A stretch of 64,000 nucleotides of DNA from Urbifossiella sp046350095. Its GTDB lineage: Bacteria > Planctomycetota > Planctomycetia > Gemmatales > Gemmataceae. The notes under the pieces were generated by a model. That model was not told where the DNA came from, ran no database searches, and saw only the letters and a list, made by a program, of their open reading frames with translations. The DNA lies in assembly GCA_046350095.1 (NCBI GenBank), contig JAXMBA010000007.1, forward strand, positions 376,514 to 440,513, in the 5' to 3' direction. Positions 41,257 through 50,900 of the stretch are shown here, one piece after another (position 1 is the first letter of the stretch; every line of letters begins with the position of its first letter). The translations under genes were made by a program, and so were the position numbers.

Positions 41257-41685
41257 TCACACGCCCGCCGGCCCGCCGTCCTGGTGCTTCCCGTTCAACG
41301 CCTCCAGGATCGGGCAGCCGGTGGCCGGGCCGTCGCCGTGGCAGGCGGCGATCAGCCCGGACAGGGCGTCCCGCATCCGCTGGAGGTCGCAGATTTTCGC
41401 CTCGATCCCCTCGACCTTGGCCGTCGCCTGCACTCGCACGTCCGACCGGGTGGCCGAGCCGTCGAGCCGCAGGGCGAGCAGCCCCTTGATCTCGTTGAGG
41501 GTGAAGCCGAGTTCCTTGGCCCGCCGGATGAACCGGAGGACGGCCACGGCGTCGTCCCCGTACTGGCGGTAGCCGGACTCCTTCCGGGCCGGTTCGTCCA
41601 GCAACCCTTGCCGCTCGTAGAACCGGACGGTTTCGACCCCGACACCGGCCCGCTTGGCGACCTGCCCGACGGTGAGAGCTTTCAT
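41257..41685 (-). CDS. cueR: MerR-family metal regulator, CueR-like
   Basis: 142 residues from the ATG at 41685. N-terminal winged helix: LTVGQVAKRAGVGVETVRFY and ERQGLLDEPARKESGYRQY. The long dimer helix leads to metal-binding Cys in ACHGDGPATGCPILEAL, two Cys spaced by eight residues as in MerR/ZntR, with His after the first as in MerR. The position that is Cys in Hg/Zn sensors falls in SATRSDV with no Cys; Ser or Thr there is the CueR state for +1 ions. Copper(I) is therefore the likely effector, in keeping with the copper genes around it. Three matching operators are seen. Confidence 0.85.
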   Translation of the reverse strand: MKALTVGQVAKRAGVGVETVRFYERQGLLDEPARKESGYRQYGDDAVAVLRFIRRAKELGFTLNEIKGLLALRLDGSATRSDVRVQATAKVEGIEAKICDLQRMRDALSGLIAACHGDGPATGCPILEALNGKHQDGGPAGV

Positions 41686-41710
41686 CGAACAACCTCCGCG
41701 GGCGTGGTGC

Positions 41711-41735
41711 AGCCCGTACCCGACTACAGAGTCAA
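41711..41735. promoter_or_regulatory. MerR/CueR-type dyad 2, before the regulator gene
   Basis: The stretch reads AGCCCGTACCCGACTACAGAG followed by TCAA, matching the operators at 40599 and 55200 (CCGTA-N6-TACAG plus TTGACT on the minus strand). It lies between the regulator (start 41685) and the channel gene (start 41906). A good -10 is not seen on the minus strand, so it may be a weaker or autoregulatory site. Confidence 0.5.
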
Positions 41736-41905
41736 AGCAACAATTCGTCAGCGAGGCCGACCACCGGGCCGGACGACCGGCACGGCTTGCCCCAATTCCG
41801 CCCCGACCGGCGGCGGTTCCCACCTTCCCGACAGTCAGGACATGTGCGGCGTGCCGATACAGACGGCACACCCACTAAGAACCACCCGTGCGACGGGAGA
41901 ACCTC

Positions 41906-43390
41906 GTGCTCAAGAAACTTGTCCTCACCGCCGGGCTGGCCGCGGCAACCGGATGCAGCAGCGTCCCGGTCGCGGCCCCGGCCACCCACACCACACTCTC
42001 GGCCTCGCCGGTGATCCCCGCGGCCAACCCGCCCGCGGCGGGAGCGGGCGTGGCGGCGGTCAAGACGGACGCCGCCGTCGTCACCGTCGCGGCCACTCAA
42101 ACTGAGCCACTCCCCGACCGCCTGCCGACCGCGGCGGGTCCGCCTGTGGCGTCGGCGGTTGTGGTCCAGCCGGCGACCGCCCTCACCCTGGCCGCGGTCG
42201 AGGAACTGGCCTGCACCAACAACCCGACCCTGGTGCAAGCCCGTGCCCAGGTGGACGGCACGCTCGGCAAGGCCCTGCAAGCCGGCCTCTGGCCGAACCC
42301 GGTGCTCGGCTACCAGGCCGACAAGATCGGCAGCCAGGGGACCGCCGGGGAGTTCCAGGGCGGGTTCATCCGGCAGGAGATCGTGACCGCCCAGAAGCGG
42401 CGGATCAGCCGGGAGAAGTACCTGGCACGGGCCGAGGCCGCGGAGTTCGTCGCCCTCGCTCAACAGTTCCGGGTGAAGAACGACATCCGCCGCATGTACT
42501 GGCGGGCAGCCGGAGCCGCCCGGCAGGTGACGATCCGCGAGCAGATGGTCAAGAACGCGGAGGACCGGCTGGTCACAACCGAGGAGATGTTCAACGTCGG
42601 CCAGGCGAACGCGGTCCAGGTGCGGCAGGCCCGCGTCGGCCTCCAGCGGGCGAAGCTCGACCTCCGGGCGGCGGTCAACGACCGCGACCAGAGCCGCCGC
42701 GAACTGTCCGCCCTGGTCGGGGCGGACCTGCCGCCGGGGCCGCTCGAAGACCCGCTCGACGGCCCGGTCGGCCCGCTCACCTGGGAGGCGTCGTTGGCGT
42801 ACACCCTGGCTGAGAGTCCCGAACTCCGGGAGGCGACGGCCAAGCTCCGGGGCGACCGGATCACCGTGGACCGGGAGCGGCGGCAGCCGATCCCCAACGT
42901 GTTCGTCCAGGCCGGGCCGGGGTACGACTACACCGAGAAGCGGACGGTGGTCAACGCCCAGGCGTACATCGCCCTGCCGGTCTGGGACCGCAACCAGGGG
43001 ACGATCCAGCAGGCCCAGGCGGACCTCGCCCGCCAGCAGGCCGAACTCCGGCGGGTGGAACTCCGGCTGGGGCGTGACCTGGCGACCCACTTCAAGCAGT
43101 ACCAGACCGCCCTCCAGCACGTCGAGGCGTACCGGGCCGAGGTGCTGCCGGAGGCCGAGAAGGCGTACCAGGGCCGGCTCGACGCCTACAAGCAGCGGCG
43201 GGAGACGTGGCCGAACGTGCTCGACGCCCAGGCCGACCTGTACATGCGGCAGGCCGAGTACGTCAGGAACCTCGTCGCCTGGCGGGAGTCGCAGACGCTC
43301 ATCGAGGGGTTCCTGCTGACCGGCGGGCTGGACGCCCCGCCGAACCCGACCCCGCCGGGCCACATCGACGCCACCCCGCAGCCGCGGTGA
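41906..43390 (+). CDS. cusC: TolC-family outer-membrane channel, CusC-like
   Basis: 494 residues from a GTG with GGGAGA 5 bases before (an upstream GTG is at 41888). Lipoprotein signal (LTAGLAAATGCSSV), an Ala/Pro-rich linker, then the TolC repeats: LTLAAVEELACTNNPTLVQA … GLWPNPVLGYQADKIG and AYTLAESPELREATAKLRGD … PIPNVFVQAGPGYDY. Probably the channel for the pump and adaptor encoded on the opposite strand at 47990-53738. Followed by a hairpin and the multicopper oxidase gene. Confidence 0.9.
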   Translation: MLKKLVLTAGLAAATGCSSVPVAAPATHTTLSASPVIPAANPPAAGAGVAAVKTDAAVVTVAATQTEPLPDRLPTAAGPPVASAVVVQPATALTLAAVEELACTNNPTLVQARAQVDGTLGKALQAGLWPNPVLGYQADKIGSQGTAGEFQGGFIRQEIVTAQKRRISREKYLARAEAAEFVALAQQFRVKNDIRRMYWRAAGAARQVTIREQMVKNAEDRLVTTEEMFNVGQANAVQVRQARVGLQRAKLDLRAAVNDRDQSRRELSALVGADLPPGPLEDPLDGPVGPLTWEASLAYTLAESPELREATAKLRGDRITVDRERRQPIPNVFVQAGPGYDYTEKRTVVNAQAYIALPVWDRNQGTIQQAQADLARQQAELRRVELRLGRDLATHFKQYQTALQHVEAYRAEVLPEAEKAYQGRLDAYKQRRETWPNVLDAQADLYMRQAEYVRNLVAWRESQTLIEGFLLTGGLDAPPNPTPPGHIDATPQPR

Positions 43391-43415
43391 CGGCGGGCCG
43401 GGGCGTGACATCCAG

Positions 43416-43439
43416 GGCGGGGCGGGCAGCCGCCCCGCC
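43416..43439. other. Perfect 10-bp hairpin before the oxidase gene
   Basis: GGCGGGGCGG (43416-43425) and CCGCCCCGCC (43430-43439) flank a GCAG loop, in the 75-base gap between channel and oxidase genes. It probably affects read-through or stability rather than stopping transcription. Confidence 0.5.
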
Positions 43440-43465
43440 GACCCAACGTGCGGGAGGCCGGACAG

Positions 43466-44872
43466 ATGGACGACACGAACAACTCGCGGCGGGAGTTCCT
43501 GCTGCTGGGCGGGGCCGCGGTCGCAGTGGGGGTGGGCGGGGCCGCGAACGGCCAGCCCGCCGACCCGCCCGCGGCGGGGGGCGGGGCGTTCTCCCGGTGG
43601 AGGCCGACGTTCGGCGGACCGCCGACCGCCGACCACTACCTCGGCAAGCTCGTGCCCGGCCTCCGGGCGGTGGGCCAGCCGCCGGTCCCCGTCGAGACGC
43701 CCGACGTGCCGAAGCTGCCGCACCGGCTGGTCGGCGGGGTGAAGGAGTTCGAGTTGCGGTGTACGCCGCTGCGGCGGGAGTTCCTGCCCGGCTACCCGAT
43801 GGACGTGTGGGGGTACAACGGGTCGATGCCCGGCCCGCTGGTCGAGGCCACACAGGGCGACCGGGTGCGGTTCGTCGTCCACAACGACCTGCCGGAGCCG
43901 ACCTCGGTCCACTGGCACGGGCTGGAGTTGCCCGTCCAGTACGACGGGGTGCCGGGGGTGACGCAGCCGCCGATCATGCCGGGCCGGTCGTTCACCTACG
44001 AGTTCGACCTGCACCAAGCCGGCACGTTCTTCTACCACTCGCACATGGCGATGCAGGAGGCGTTCGGGATGGTGGGCGGGTTCGTCATCCACCCGCGGGC
44101 GGCGTTCGACCCGCCGGTGGACCGCGACTTCTACCTGATCTTCCAGAACTTCCACATCGACCCGAACCAGACGATCCCCGACTCGATGGCGATGGACTGG
44201 AACTGGCACACCATCAACGGTCGGAGCGGGCCGTTCACCACCCCGCTGGTGGTCAAGCACGGCGAGCGGGTGCGGGTGCGGATCATGGACTTCAGCCCGC
44301 AGCAGCACCACCCGATCCACCTGCACGGGCACACGTTCTGGGTCACGGGCCACGAGGGGGCACGCACCCCGCCGTCCGCCTGGGTGCCGCGGAACAACGC
44401 CCTGATCGGGGTGGCCCAGGCGACCGAGTTCGAGTTCGTGGCGAACAACCCCGGCGATTGGGTGCTGCACTGCCACATGGTTCATCACATGATGAACCAC
44501 ATGGTCCGCCAGGTCGGCCCCCGCATCCGGGCGGACGCGGACGTGGCCGACTACCAGCGTGACCTCGCCACCCGCCCGCGGCCCGCGGCGGACGTGCTGA
44601 CCGACGCCCGGTTCCGCACCCCCGGCTACCCGCAGCGGATGCAGAACATGGACATGCCGATGGAGATGATGCGGCGGGTGATGGGTCGCCGCGAGGTCCG
44701 CGGGATGCACGACGGCTGGCACATGGGAGTGATGGGGCTGATGACCGTCGTCCGGGTGCTCCCGCCCGAACTGTACGACCTCGTGATGACGAACGACCGG
44801 GAACTGAAGCCGGGCGAGGTGTTCGACCGGATCGTGAAGGGCGAGTACGGCAAGGACTACCAGCGAGGTTGA
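43466..44872 (+). CDS. Multicopper oxidase (CueO/CopA-oxidase type)
   Basis: 468 residues. A Tat signal (NSRREFLLLGGAAVAVGVGG) exports the folded protein. All four copper-ligand motifs are present: SVHWHGLELP, FFYHSHMAMQ, HPIHLHGHTFWV and VLHCHMVHHMMNHM, giving the T1 site and the T2/T3 cluster. A Met-rich stretch near the C-terminus (MQNMDMPMEMMRRVMG) resembles Cu(I)-binding regions of cuprous oxidases. It oxidises Cu(I) to less toxic Cu(II) in the periplasm. Start at the ATG 43466 (an earlier frame start at 43448 lacks a site). Confidence 0.92.
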   Translation: MDDTNNSRREFLLLGGAAVAVGVGGAANGQPADPPAAGGGAFSRWRPTFGGPPTADHYLGKLVPGLRAVGQPPVPVETPDVPKLPHRLVGGVKEFELRCTPLRREFLPGYPMDVWGYNGSMPGPLVEATQGDRVRFVVHNDLPEPTSVHWHGLELPVQYDGVPGVTQPPIMPGRSFTYEFDLHQAGTFFYHSHMAMQEAFGMVGGFVIHPRAAFDPPVDRDFYLIFQNFHIDPNQTIPDSMAMDWNWHTINGRSGPFTTPLVVKHGERVRVRIMDFSPQQHHPIHLHGHTFWVTGHEGARTPPSAWVPRNNALIGVAQATEFEFVANNPGDWVLHCHMVHHMMNHMVRQVGPRIRADADVADYQRDLATRPRPAADVLTDARFRTPGYPQRMQNMDMPMEMMRRVMGRREVRGMHDGWHMGVMGLMTVVRVLPPELYDLVMTNDRELKPGEVFDRIVKGEYGKDYQRG

Positions 44873-44886
44873 GCGGGTGCGGGTCG

Positions 44887-47232
44887 TCACAACTTTGCCC
44901 CCCTGAGCCGGAGGGCGTTGGCGACGACGGATACGGAACTGAGGCTCATCGCCGCGGCGGCGACCATCGGGTTGAGCAGGAGGTGCTCCGAGATCGGGTA
45001 CAGGACGCCCGCGGCGACCGGCACGCCGAGGGCGTTGTAGACGAACGCGAAGAACAAGTTCTGGCGGATGTTCCGCATCGTCCGGCGACCGAGGTTGACC
45101 GCCTTCACGATCCCCCGCAGGTCGCCCTTCACCAGCGTGACGCCCGACGACTCGATGGCTACGTCGGTGCCGGTGCCCATTGCGATCCCGACATCGGCCT
45201 CGGCCAACGCCGGGGCGTCGTTGATCCCGTCGCCGGCCATCGCCACCCGCCGGCCCTCGGCCTTCAACGCCCGCACCCGCTCGTGCTTGTCCTCCGGGCG
45301 GACGCCGGCTTGGAACTCGGTGATCCCCAGCGTGTCGGCCACCGTCTTCGCCGTCCGCTCGTTGTCGCCGGTCAGCATGACGACCCGCAGGCCGAGGCCG
45401 CGGAGTGCCCGCACCGCTTCGGGGGTCGAGGGCTTGATCGGGTCGGACACGGCCACCAGCCCGGCCAGCCGCCCGCCGACGGCGACGTACATGACGGTGC
45501 GGCCCTGCCGCTGCAACTCTTCCGCCCGCCCGTCCAGGGGGTCGAGGTCGGCCACCCCTTCGGCTTCGAGGAGCGACCGCCGACCGACCAGCACCGCCCG
45601 GCCCGCGACCGTGCCGCGGACCCCGCCGCCGGTCACGGACTCGAACCTGTCCACGGTCGGGACGTGGACGCCGCGGTCCTTCGCCCCCTGGAGGACGGCC
45701 CTGGCGAGTGGGTGTTCGCTGGGCCGCTCGATCCCGGCGGCGAACCCGATCACGTCGGCCTCGGTGAACGCCGGGGCGGGCACGCACTCAGTCAACTTCG
45801 GCCTGCCCTCCGTCAACGTCCCGGTCTTATCGACCACCACCGTATCGACCCGCTCCAGCGTCTCCAGCACCTCGGCGTTCCTGATGAGGACGCCCTCCTT
45901 CGCCCCCCGGCCCACGCCGACCATGATCGACATGGGCGTGGCGAGGCCCAGGGCACACGGGCAGGCGATGATGAGGACGGCGACCGCATTGACAAACGCC
46001 CAAGCCAGGGACGGCTGCTCCGGCTGGAGGACCGCCCAGGCGGCGAAGGTGAGGACGGCCACGGCCACGACGGCGGGGACGAAGTACCCGGCCACCCGGT
46101 CCACGACCTTCTGGATCGGGGCACGGCTTCGCTGGGCGTCGGCCACCATGTTGACGATCCGGGCCAGCACCGTGTCCTGCCCGACCTGCTCGGCCACCAT
46201 CAGGAACGAGCCGGTTTGGTTGACCGTGCCGCCGATCACCCGGTCCCCGACGGCTTTCTCGACCGGCAGCGGCTCGCCCGTGACCATCGACTCATCGACC
46301 GCACTCCCGCCGTCCGTCAGTTGGCCGTCCACCGGCACCTTCTCGCCGGGCCGCACCCGCAGCGTGTCGCCGGCCCGGACTTCTTCGAGCGGAACGTCTC
46401 GCTCGTCGCCGTCGCGGACGACGCGGGCGACCGGCGGGGCGAGCGACAGCAAGTCGCGGATGGCGGTGCCGGTGCGGCGTCTGGCCCGCAACTCAAGCAC
46501 CTGGCCGAGCAGCACCAGGGCGACGATCACCGCCGCCGCCTCGAAGTACACCTCGACCGTGCCGTGCCGGCGGAAGCTGTCTGGGAACAGGCCGGGGGCG
46601 AGGACGGCGACGAGGCTGTAGAGGTACGCGGCCCCGGTGCCGAGGGCGATCAGCGTGAACATATTCAGGTGGCGGGTGACGACCGACCGCCAGCCCCGCT
46701 CGAAGAACGGCCACCCGGCCCACAGGACGACGGGCGTGCTGAGCAGCAGTTGCACCCACCCCTGGACGCCGGCCCCCAGCCACCGCCCCGGCGGCACCCC
46801 GATCATGGGCAACATGGCGAGGAAGAGGAGCGGGGCAGTGAGCACGGCAGCGACCCAGAACCGGCGGGTCATGTCGGTCAGTTCCGGGTCGTCGGCCTGC
46901 TCGCCCGCCGGTGCCGCTTTCGGCTCCAACGCCATGCCGCAGATGGGGCACGTCCCCGGCCCGACCTGCTCGACTTGCGGGTGCATCGGGCAGGTGTAAA
47001 CCGCACCCTTGTCCCCACCCGCAGGCACCGGGGCCGGGACGGCGAGCGGTGCCGGTTCACCCCCGTGGTGGCGGTGAGCGTGGACCGGGGCAGGAGGAAC
47101 TTCTGCCGGCACGCCGGCCAAGAAGGTCCGCCGGCAGTTCTCGCTGCAAAAGAAGAACGGCTGCCCGTCGCGTTCAGCCCGGAGGGTGGTCGCCTCGTTG
47201 ACGGTCATCCCGCACACGGGATCGGTAGCCAT
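44887..47232 (-). CDS. copA: Copper P1B-type ATPase with YHS and CPMHP metal-binding domains
   Basis: 781 residues from the ATG at 47232. Instead of an HMA domain the N-terminus has a YHS domain (ATDPVCGMTVNEATTLRA; FFFCSENCRRTF), a His stretch and a heavy-metal-binding domain (YTCPMHPQVEQVGPGTCPIC). Eight membrane helices, with the metal site ACPCALGLATP in helix 6, phosphorylation loop DKTGTLTEG, nucleotide motif SEHPLA, hinge MAGDGINDAPAL. The last helices carry AFVYNALGVP and MSLSSVSVVANALR, typical for Cu(I) ATPases. It pumps Cu(I) out of the cytosol at the cost of ATP. Confidence 0.94.
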   Translation of the reverse strand: MATDPVCGMTVNEATTLRAERDGQPFFFCSENCRRTFLAGVPAEVPPAPVHAHRHHGGEPAPLAVPAPVPAGGDKGAVYTCPMHPQVEQVGPGTCPICGMALEPKAAPAGEQADDPELTDMTRRFWVAAVLTAPLLFLAMLPMIGVPPGRWLGAGVQGWVQLLLSTPVVLWAGWPFFERGWRSVVTRHLNMFTLIALGTGAAYLYSLVAVLAPGLFPDSFRRHGTVEVYFEAAAVIVALVLLGQVLELRARRRTGTAIRDLLSLAPPVARVVRDGDERDVPLEEVRAGDTLRVRPGEKVPVDGQLTDGGSAVDESMVTGEPLPVEKAVGDRVIGGTVNQTGSFLMVAEQVGQDTVLARIVNMVADAQRSRAPIQKVVDRVAGYFVPAVVAVAVLTFAAWAVLQPEQPSLAWAFVNAVAVLIIACPCALGLATPMSIMVGVGRGAKEGVLIRNAEVLETLERVDTVVVDKTGTLTEGRPKLTECVPAPAFTEADVIGFAAGIERPSEHPLARAVLQGAKDRGVHVPTVDRFESVTGGGVRGTVAGRAVLVGRRSLLEAEGVADLDPLDGRAEELQRQGRTVMYVAVGGRLAGLVAVSDPIKPSTPEAVRALRGLGLRVVMLTGDNERTAKTVADTLGITEFQAGVRPEDKHERVRALKAEGRRVAMAGDGINDAPALAEADVGIAMGTGTDVAIESSGVTLVKGDLRGIVKAVNLGRRTMRNIRQNLFFAFVYNALGVPVAAGVLYPISEHLLLNPMVAAAAMSLSSVSVVANALRLRGAKL

Positions 47233-47263
47233 GCTGGATCGCCTCTCGGTTCGGCGGGGTGGG

Positions 47264-47285
47264 CGGGGACGGAGGACCGTCCCCG
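47264..47285. other. 9-bp intercistronic hairpin
   Basis: CGGGGACGG (47264-47272) pairs with CCGTCCCCG (47277-47285) around AGGA in the gap between the double-HMA gene and copA. No T tract on the minus strand. Confidence 0.45.
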
Positions 47286-47300
47286 GCCCCGACCGCCGTG

Positions 47301-47846
47301 CTACTTCTTGTCCCCGACCTTGACGTGGAACCCGGCCTTGTTCAGAGCCGTGACTACCTCCACCGCGTCGAACTCGCCGGTCACTTCGGCGGTGCCGACC
47401 TTCGCCTTGGCGGCGACCCCGGCCACCCCCTTCACGTCCTTGACCGCATCCTTGAGCGACTTCACGCACCCGCCGCACGAGTTGTGGAACCCGGTCACGG
47501 TCAGGGTCTTGACGGTGCCGGCCTTGACGCCGCTGTCGTCCTTGAAGGCGTACCCCTTGTCCTTCCCCGGATCGCCGTGGAACCCCGCCGCGGCCAGGGC
47601 GTCGAGGGCCTTCTGGGCCACCTTGCCGTCCGCCGCGGTGAACGTGGCCGAGGTCGTCTTCTTGTCGGTCGAGACGCCGCTGACGCCCTCGACCTTGCCG
47701 AGCACCGCGGCCACCTCTTCGGCACACCCGTCGCAGCACATATGCACGTTCTTCAGTTCCACCTTCGTCGCGGCGGCGGGCTGTGCCCCCGCCGTCGCCA
47801 GGGCGGTCAAGGCGACCGCACCCACCAGCACCAGGACTCGGCTCAT
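47301..47846 (-). CDS. Exported protein with two HMA-like domains
   Basis: 181 residues. Signal peptide (VLVLVGAVALTALATAGAQP), then two heavy-metal-associated folds: VHMCCDGCAEEVAAVLGKVE and VTGFHNSCGGCVKSLKDAVK, each with a Cys-x-x-Cys (CDGC, CGGC). Both show the following Gly-Val turn and the Phe/His strand end (GFHGD, GFHVK). It would carry Cu(I) in the periplasm and could pass it to the pump at 47990 or receive it from CopA. It is coupled between these two genes. Confidence 0.85.
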   Translation of the reverse strand: MSRVLVLVGAVALTALATAGAQPAAATKVELKNVHMCCDGCAEEVAAVLGKVEGVSGVSTDKKTTSATFTAADGKVAQKALDALAAAGFHGDPGKDKGYAFKDDSGVKAGTVKTLTVTGFHNSCGGCVKSLKDAVKDVKGVAGVAAKAKVGTAEVTGEFDAVEVVTALNKAGFHVKVGDKK

Positions 47847-47888
47847 GTCACTCTCCAGGGGCGGCGTCCATACGCCGCCCGGTTCGCC

Positions 47889-47930
47889 TGCCGGGGTCCG
47901 GTCGTCACGGCGACCAGTCACACCCCGGCA
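47889..47930. other. Compound hairpin between pump and double-HMA genes
   Basis: TGCCGGGGT (47889-47897) pairs with ACCCCGGCA (47922-47930); inside the loop GGTCG and CGACC can form a second stem. The gap 47847-47989 contains nothing else of note. Confidence 0.4.
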
Positions 47931-47989
47931 GAGGTCGGTGTCCCGGCAGGGCCGTCCGGCCCGGCGGGGAAATGTTCGAGGGCACCGGG

Positions 47990-50900
47990 TTACGGGCCGT
48001 GTCCCCCGGTCCCGTTGGTACTCGGCAGGGGCGGCACGGCGGCGTCCGGCACGACGGCCACCACCGGGGCGGGCGGGGGGACGGGGGCCGGCGGTGGCAC
48101 GGACTCCAACCGGTTCACGGGCACCGCCGCCGGCTCGTGAAGCCAGGCGTCGTCCCAGCCGACCGCCTTCGCCGGCTCGCCGGGCGGGGGCGGCTGGAAA
48201 ATCTTCCGCCCGAACTTCCAGAACATCGCCGGGGTGACGACCTGATCCAGCACGGTGGACGCGACCAGTCCGCCGATCACCACCACCGCCAGCGGGTGCA
48301 GGATTTCCCGCCCCGGCTGCCCGCCGCCGAGGGCCAGCGGGATCAGCCCGATCACCGCCACGCACGCCGTCATCAGCACCGGGGCCAGCCGCTCCAGGCT
48401 GCCCCGGACGACCATCTCCTCGGTGAACTTCTCCCCCTCGTGCTCCATCAGGTGGACGTAGTGCGAGATCATCAGGATGCCGTTCCGGCTGACGATCCCG
48501 ACGAGGGTGATGAACCCGACCCAATGGGCGACCGACAGGGTGGTGGCCTCCACCCACACCAGCGGCCACCGCCACCACGGGGCGGCGTGCAGGGCCGCGT
48601 CCGGCGGGTGGTTGGCGATCAGGAGGGCGATGACCGACCCCAGGGCGGCGAGCGGGATGTTGACCAGGAGCACCTGGACCGCCGCCCGCCACGACCGCAG
48701 GCACTTCCACAGGAGCATGAACACCCCGATCACGGCCAGGACGCCGAACACGCCGAGCCGCATGTTCGCCTCCCGCTGGGCCTCGAACTGCCCGCCGTAC
48801 TCGACCCGGTAGCCGCCCGGTCGGCCCCGCAGTTTCTCCTCCACCGGCCCGACCGCGGTCTTGATGTCGGCCACCACCGACCCCAGGTCACGCCCCTGGA
48901 CGTTGCACGCCACCACGATCCGCCGCTCGACGTGCTCGCGGTTGATGGTGTTCGGGCCGGTCGTGTCCTGCACGTCGGCCACCTGGCTCAACGCCACCTT
49001 CCGCCCGGACGGGGTGTCCAGGATCGTCTTGCCGATCTCGACCGGGCTGGACCGGGCCGACTCCTCGTACCACACCACGAGGTCGAAGTACCGATCCCCG
49101 TCCAGCACCACCGACACCCGCCGGCCCTTGTACGCCGTCTCCAGCAGCCTCGCCACGTCGCCGGGGGCGAGGCCGTGGCGGGCGGCTTCCTCCCGCCTCA
49201 CCTTCAGCCGCACCTGGGAGATTTCCGTCTGCGGCTCGACCTGGAGGTCCACCACCCCCGGCACCTTGCTCATCCGCTCCTGGATGTCGTAGGCCGCGGT
49301 GCGGAGTTCCCGCAGGTCCGGGCCGACCACCTTGACCGCTACCTGGGCACGCACCCCGGACATGATGTGGTCCATGCGGTGCGAGATCGGCTGGCCGACG
49401 TTCGCCTTCACGCCGGGGATGCCGCTCATCCGCTCCCGCACGTCCGCCACCACCTGCTCGTGGGGCCGACCGACCGTCTCGACGCCCCGCTTGTGCAGGC
49501 CGGGGATCGCCCGGACGACGGCGTACCCGAAGCCGGGCTTGGGCCGCTCGTGTGGGGTCAGCCGCACGTCCAGTTCGGACGAGTTCACCCCCTCGGCGTG
49601 CTCGTCCATCTCGGCCCGGCCCGTCCGCCGCGACACCGACGCCACCTCCGGCACCTGGAGGATCAACGCCTCGGCCCGCCCGGCGACCCGGTTGCTCTCG
49701 TCCAGGCTGGTGCCCGGCTCGGTCTGGAGGTTGACGGTCAGCGTCCCCTCGTTGAACGGCGGCAGGAACTCCGATCCCATCCGGGACAGGGCCAGCACCG
49801 ACAGCCCGGCCAGCACCGCCACCCCGGCGACGATCTTCCACGGGTGCCGCAGCGACCACCGCACCAACCTGGCGTCCACCCACTTCAGCCCCCGCAGCAG
49901 GAACGGGTCACGCTTCTTCTGCATGAACCGGGCGTTCGGCAGCAGCACCGAGGCCAGGGCCGGCGTGACCGTCAGGGACACGAGCAGGGAGGCCAGCAGG
50001 GACACCATGTACGCCAGGCCGAGCGGGGCGAACATCCGCCCCTCCAGCCCGCCGAGGGCGAACAGCGGCAGCACCACCAGGCAGACGATCATCGTGGCGT
50101 ACACCACCGACCCGCGGACCTCCTGGGAGGCCCGGAACACGACCAGGAGCGGCGGGTCGGGGTCGGCCTTCCCGCGGTTCTCTTTCAGCCGGCGGTAGAT
50201 GTTCTCCACGTCCACGATGGCGTCATCCACCAACTCCCCGACCGCCACCGCGATCCCGCCGAGCGTCATGGTGTTGATCGTCACGCCGAGCCAGTGGAAC
50301 ACGAGGGCGGTGACGAGGATGGAGATGGGGATGGCGGTCAGGGTGATGACGCTGGTGCGGAGGTTCCAGAGGAACAGGAACAGCACCACGAACACCCAGA
50401 TGGTGCCGTCCCGGATCGCCTCGACCACGTTGTCCACCGCCGTCTGGATGAAGTCCGACTGGCGGAACACCCGGCGTTCGACCTTCACGTCGGGCGGCAG
50501 GTCGCGTTGCAGGTCGTCCAGCACCCGGTCGATCCGCGGGGTCAACTGGAGGGTGTTGGCGTTCGGCTGCTTCTGGACGGTGAGGATGACCGCCGGCCCG
50601 CCGGCCACGGCGTCCCCCTCCCGCACCCGCACGCTGCCGTCGCCCCGCTGGACCGGCCCGCCGAACCGCACGTCGGCCACGTCCTTGATCCGCACCGGGC
50701 GGGGGTCACGCCACGCCACCGGCGTCTCCGCGATCTCCTCCGGGGTGAGGCCCTGCCCGCTGATGCGGATGAGCGACTCCTGCGGGGACCGCACCATGAC
50801 GCCGCCGCCCGCGAGCACGTTGGCCTTCTCGGCGGCGTCGGTCAGTTGTTGCAGGGTGACGTTCTCGGCGGCGAGCCGGGCCGGCGAGGTGACGATCTGG

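Noticed and set aside
41732..45787. Very long minus-strand open frame (1351 codons) across regulator, channel and oxidase genes
   Set aside because: It is a GC-rich shadow of the real plus-strand genes; its translation is repetitive Arg/Gly/Pro/His without domains, while the other strand gives complete TolC and oxidase proteins.
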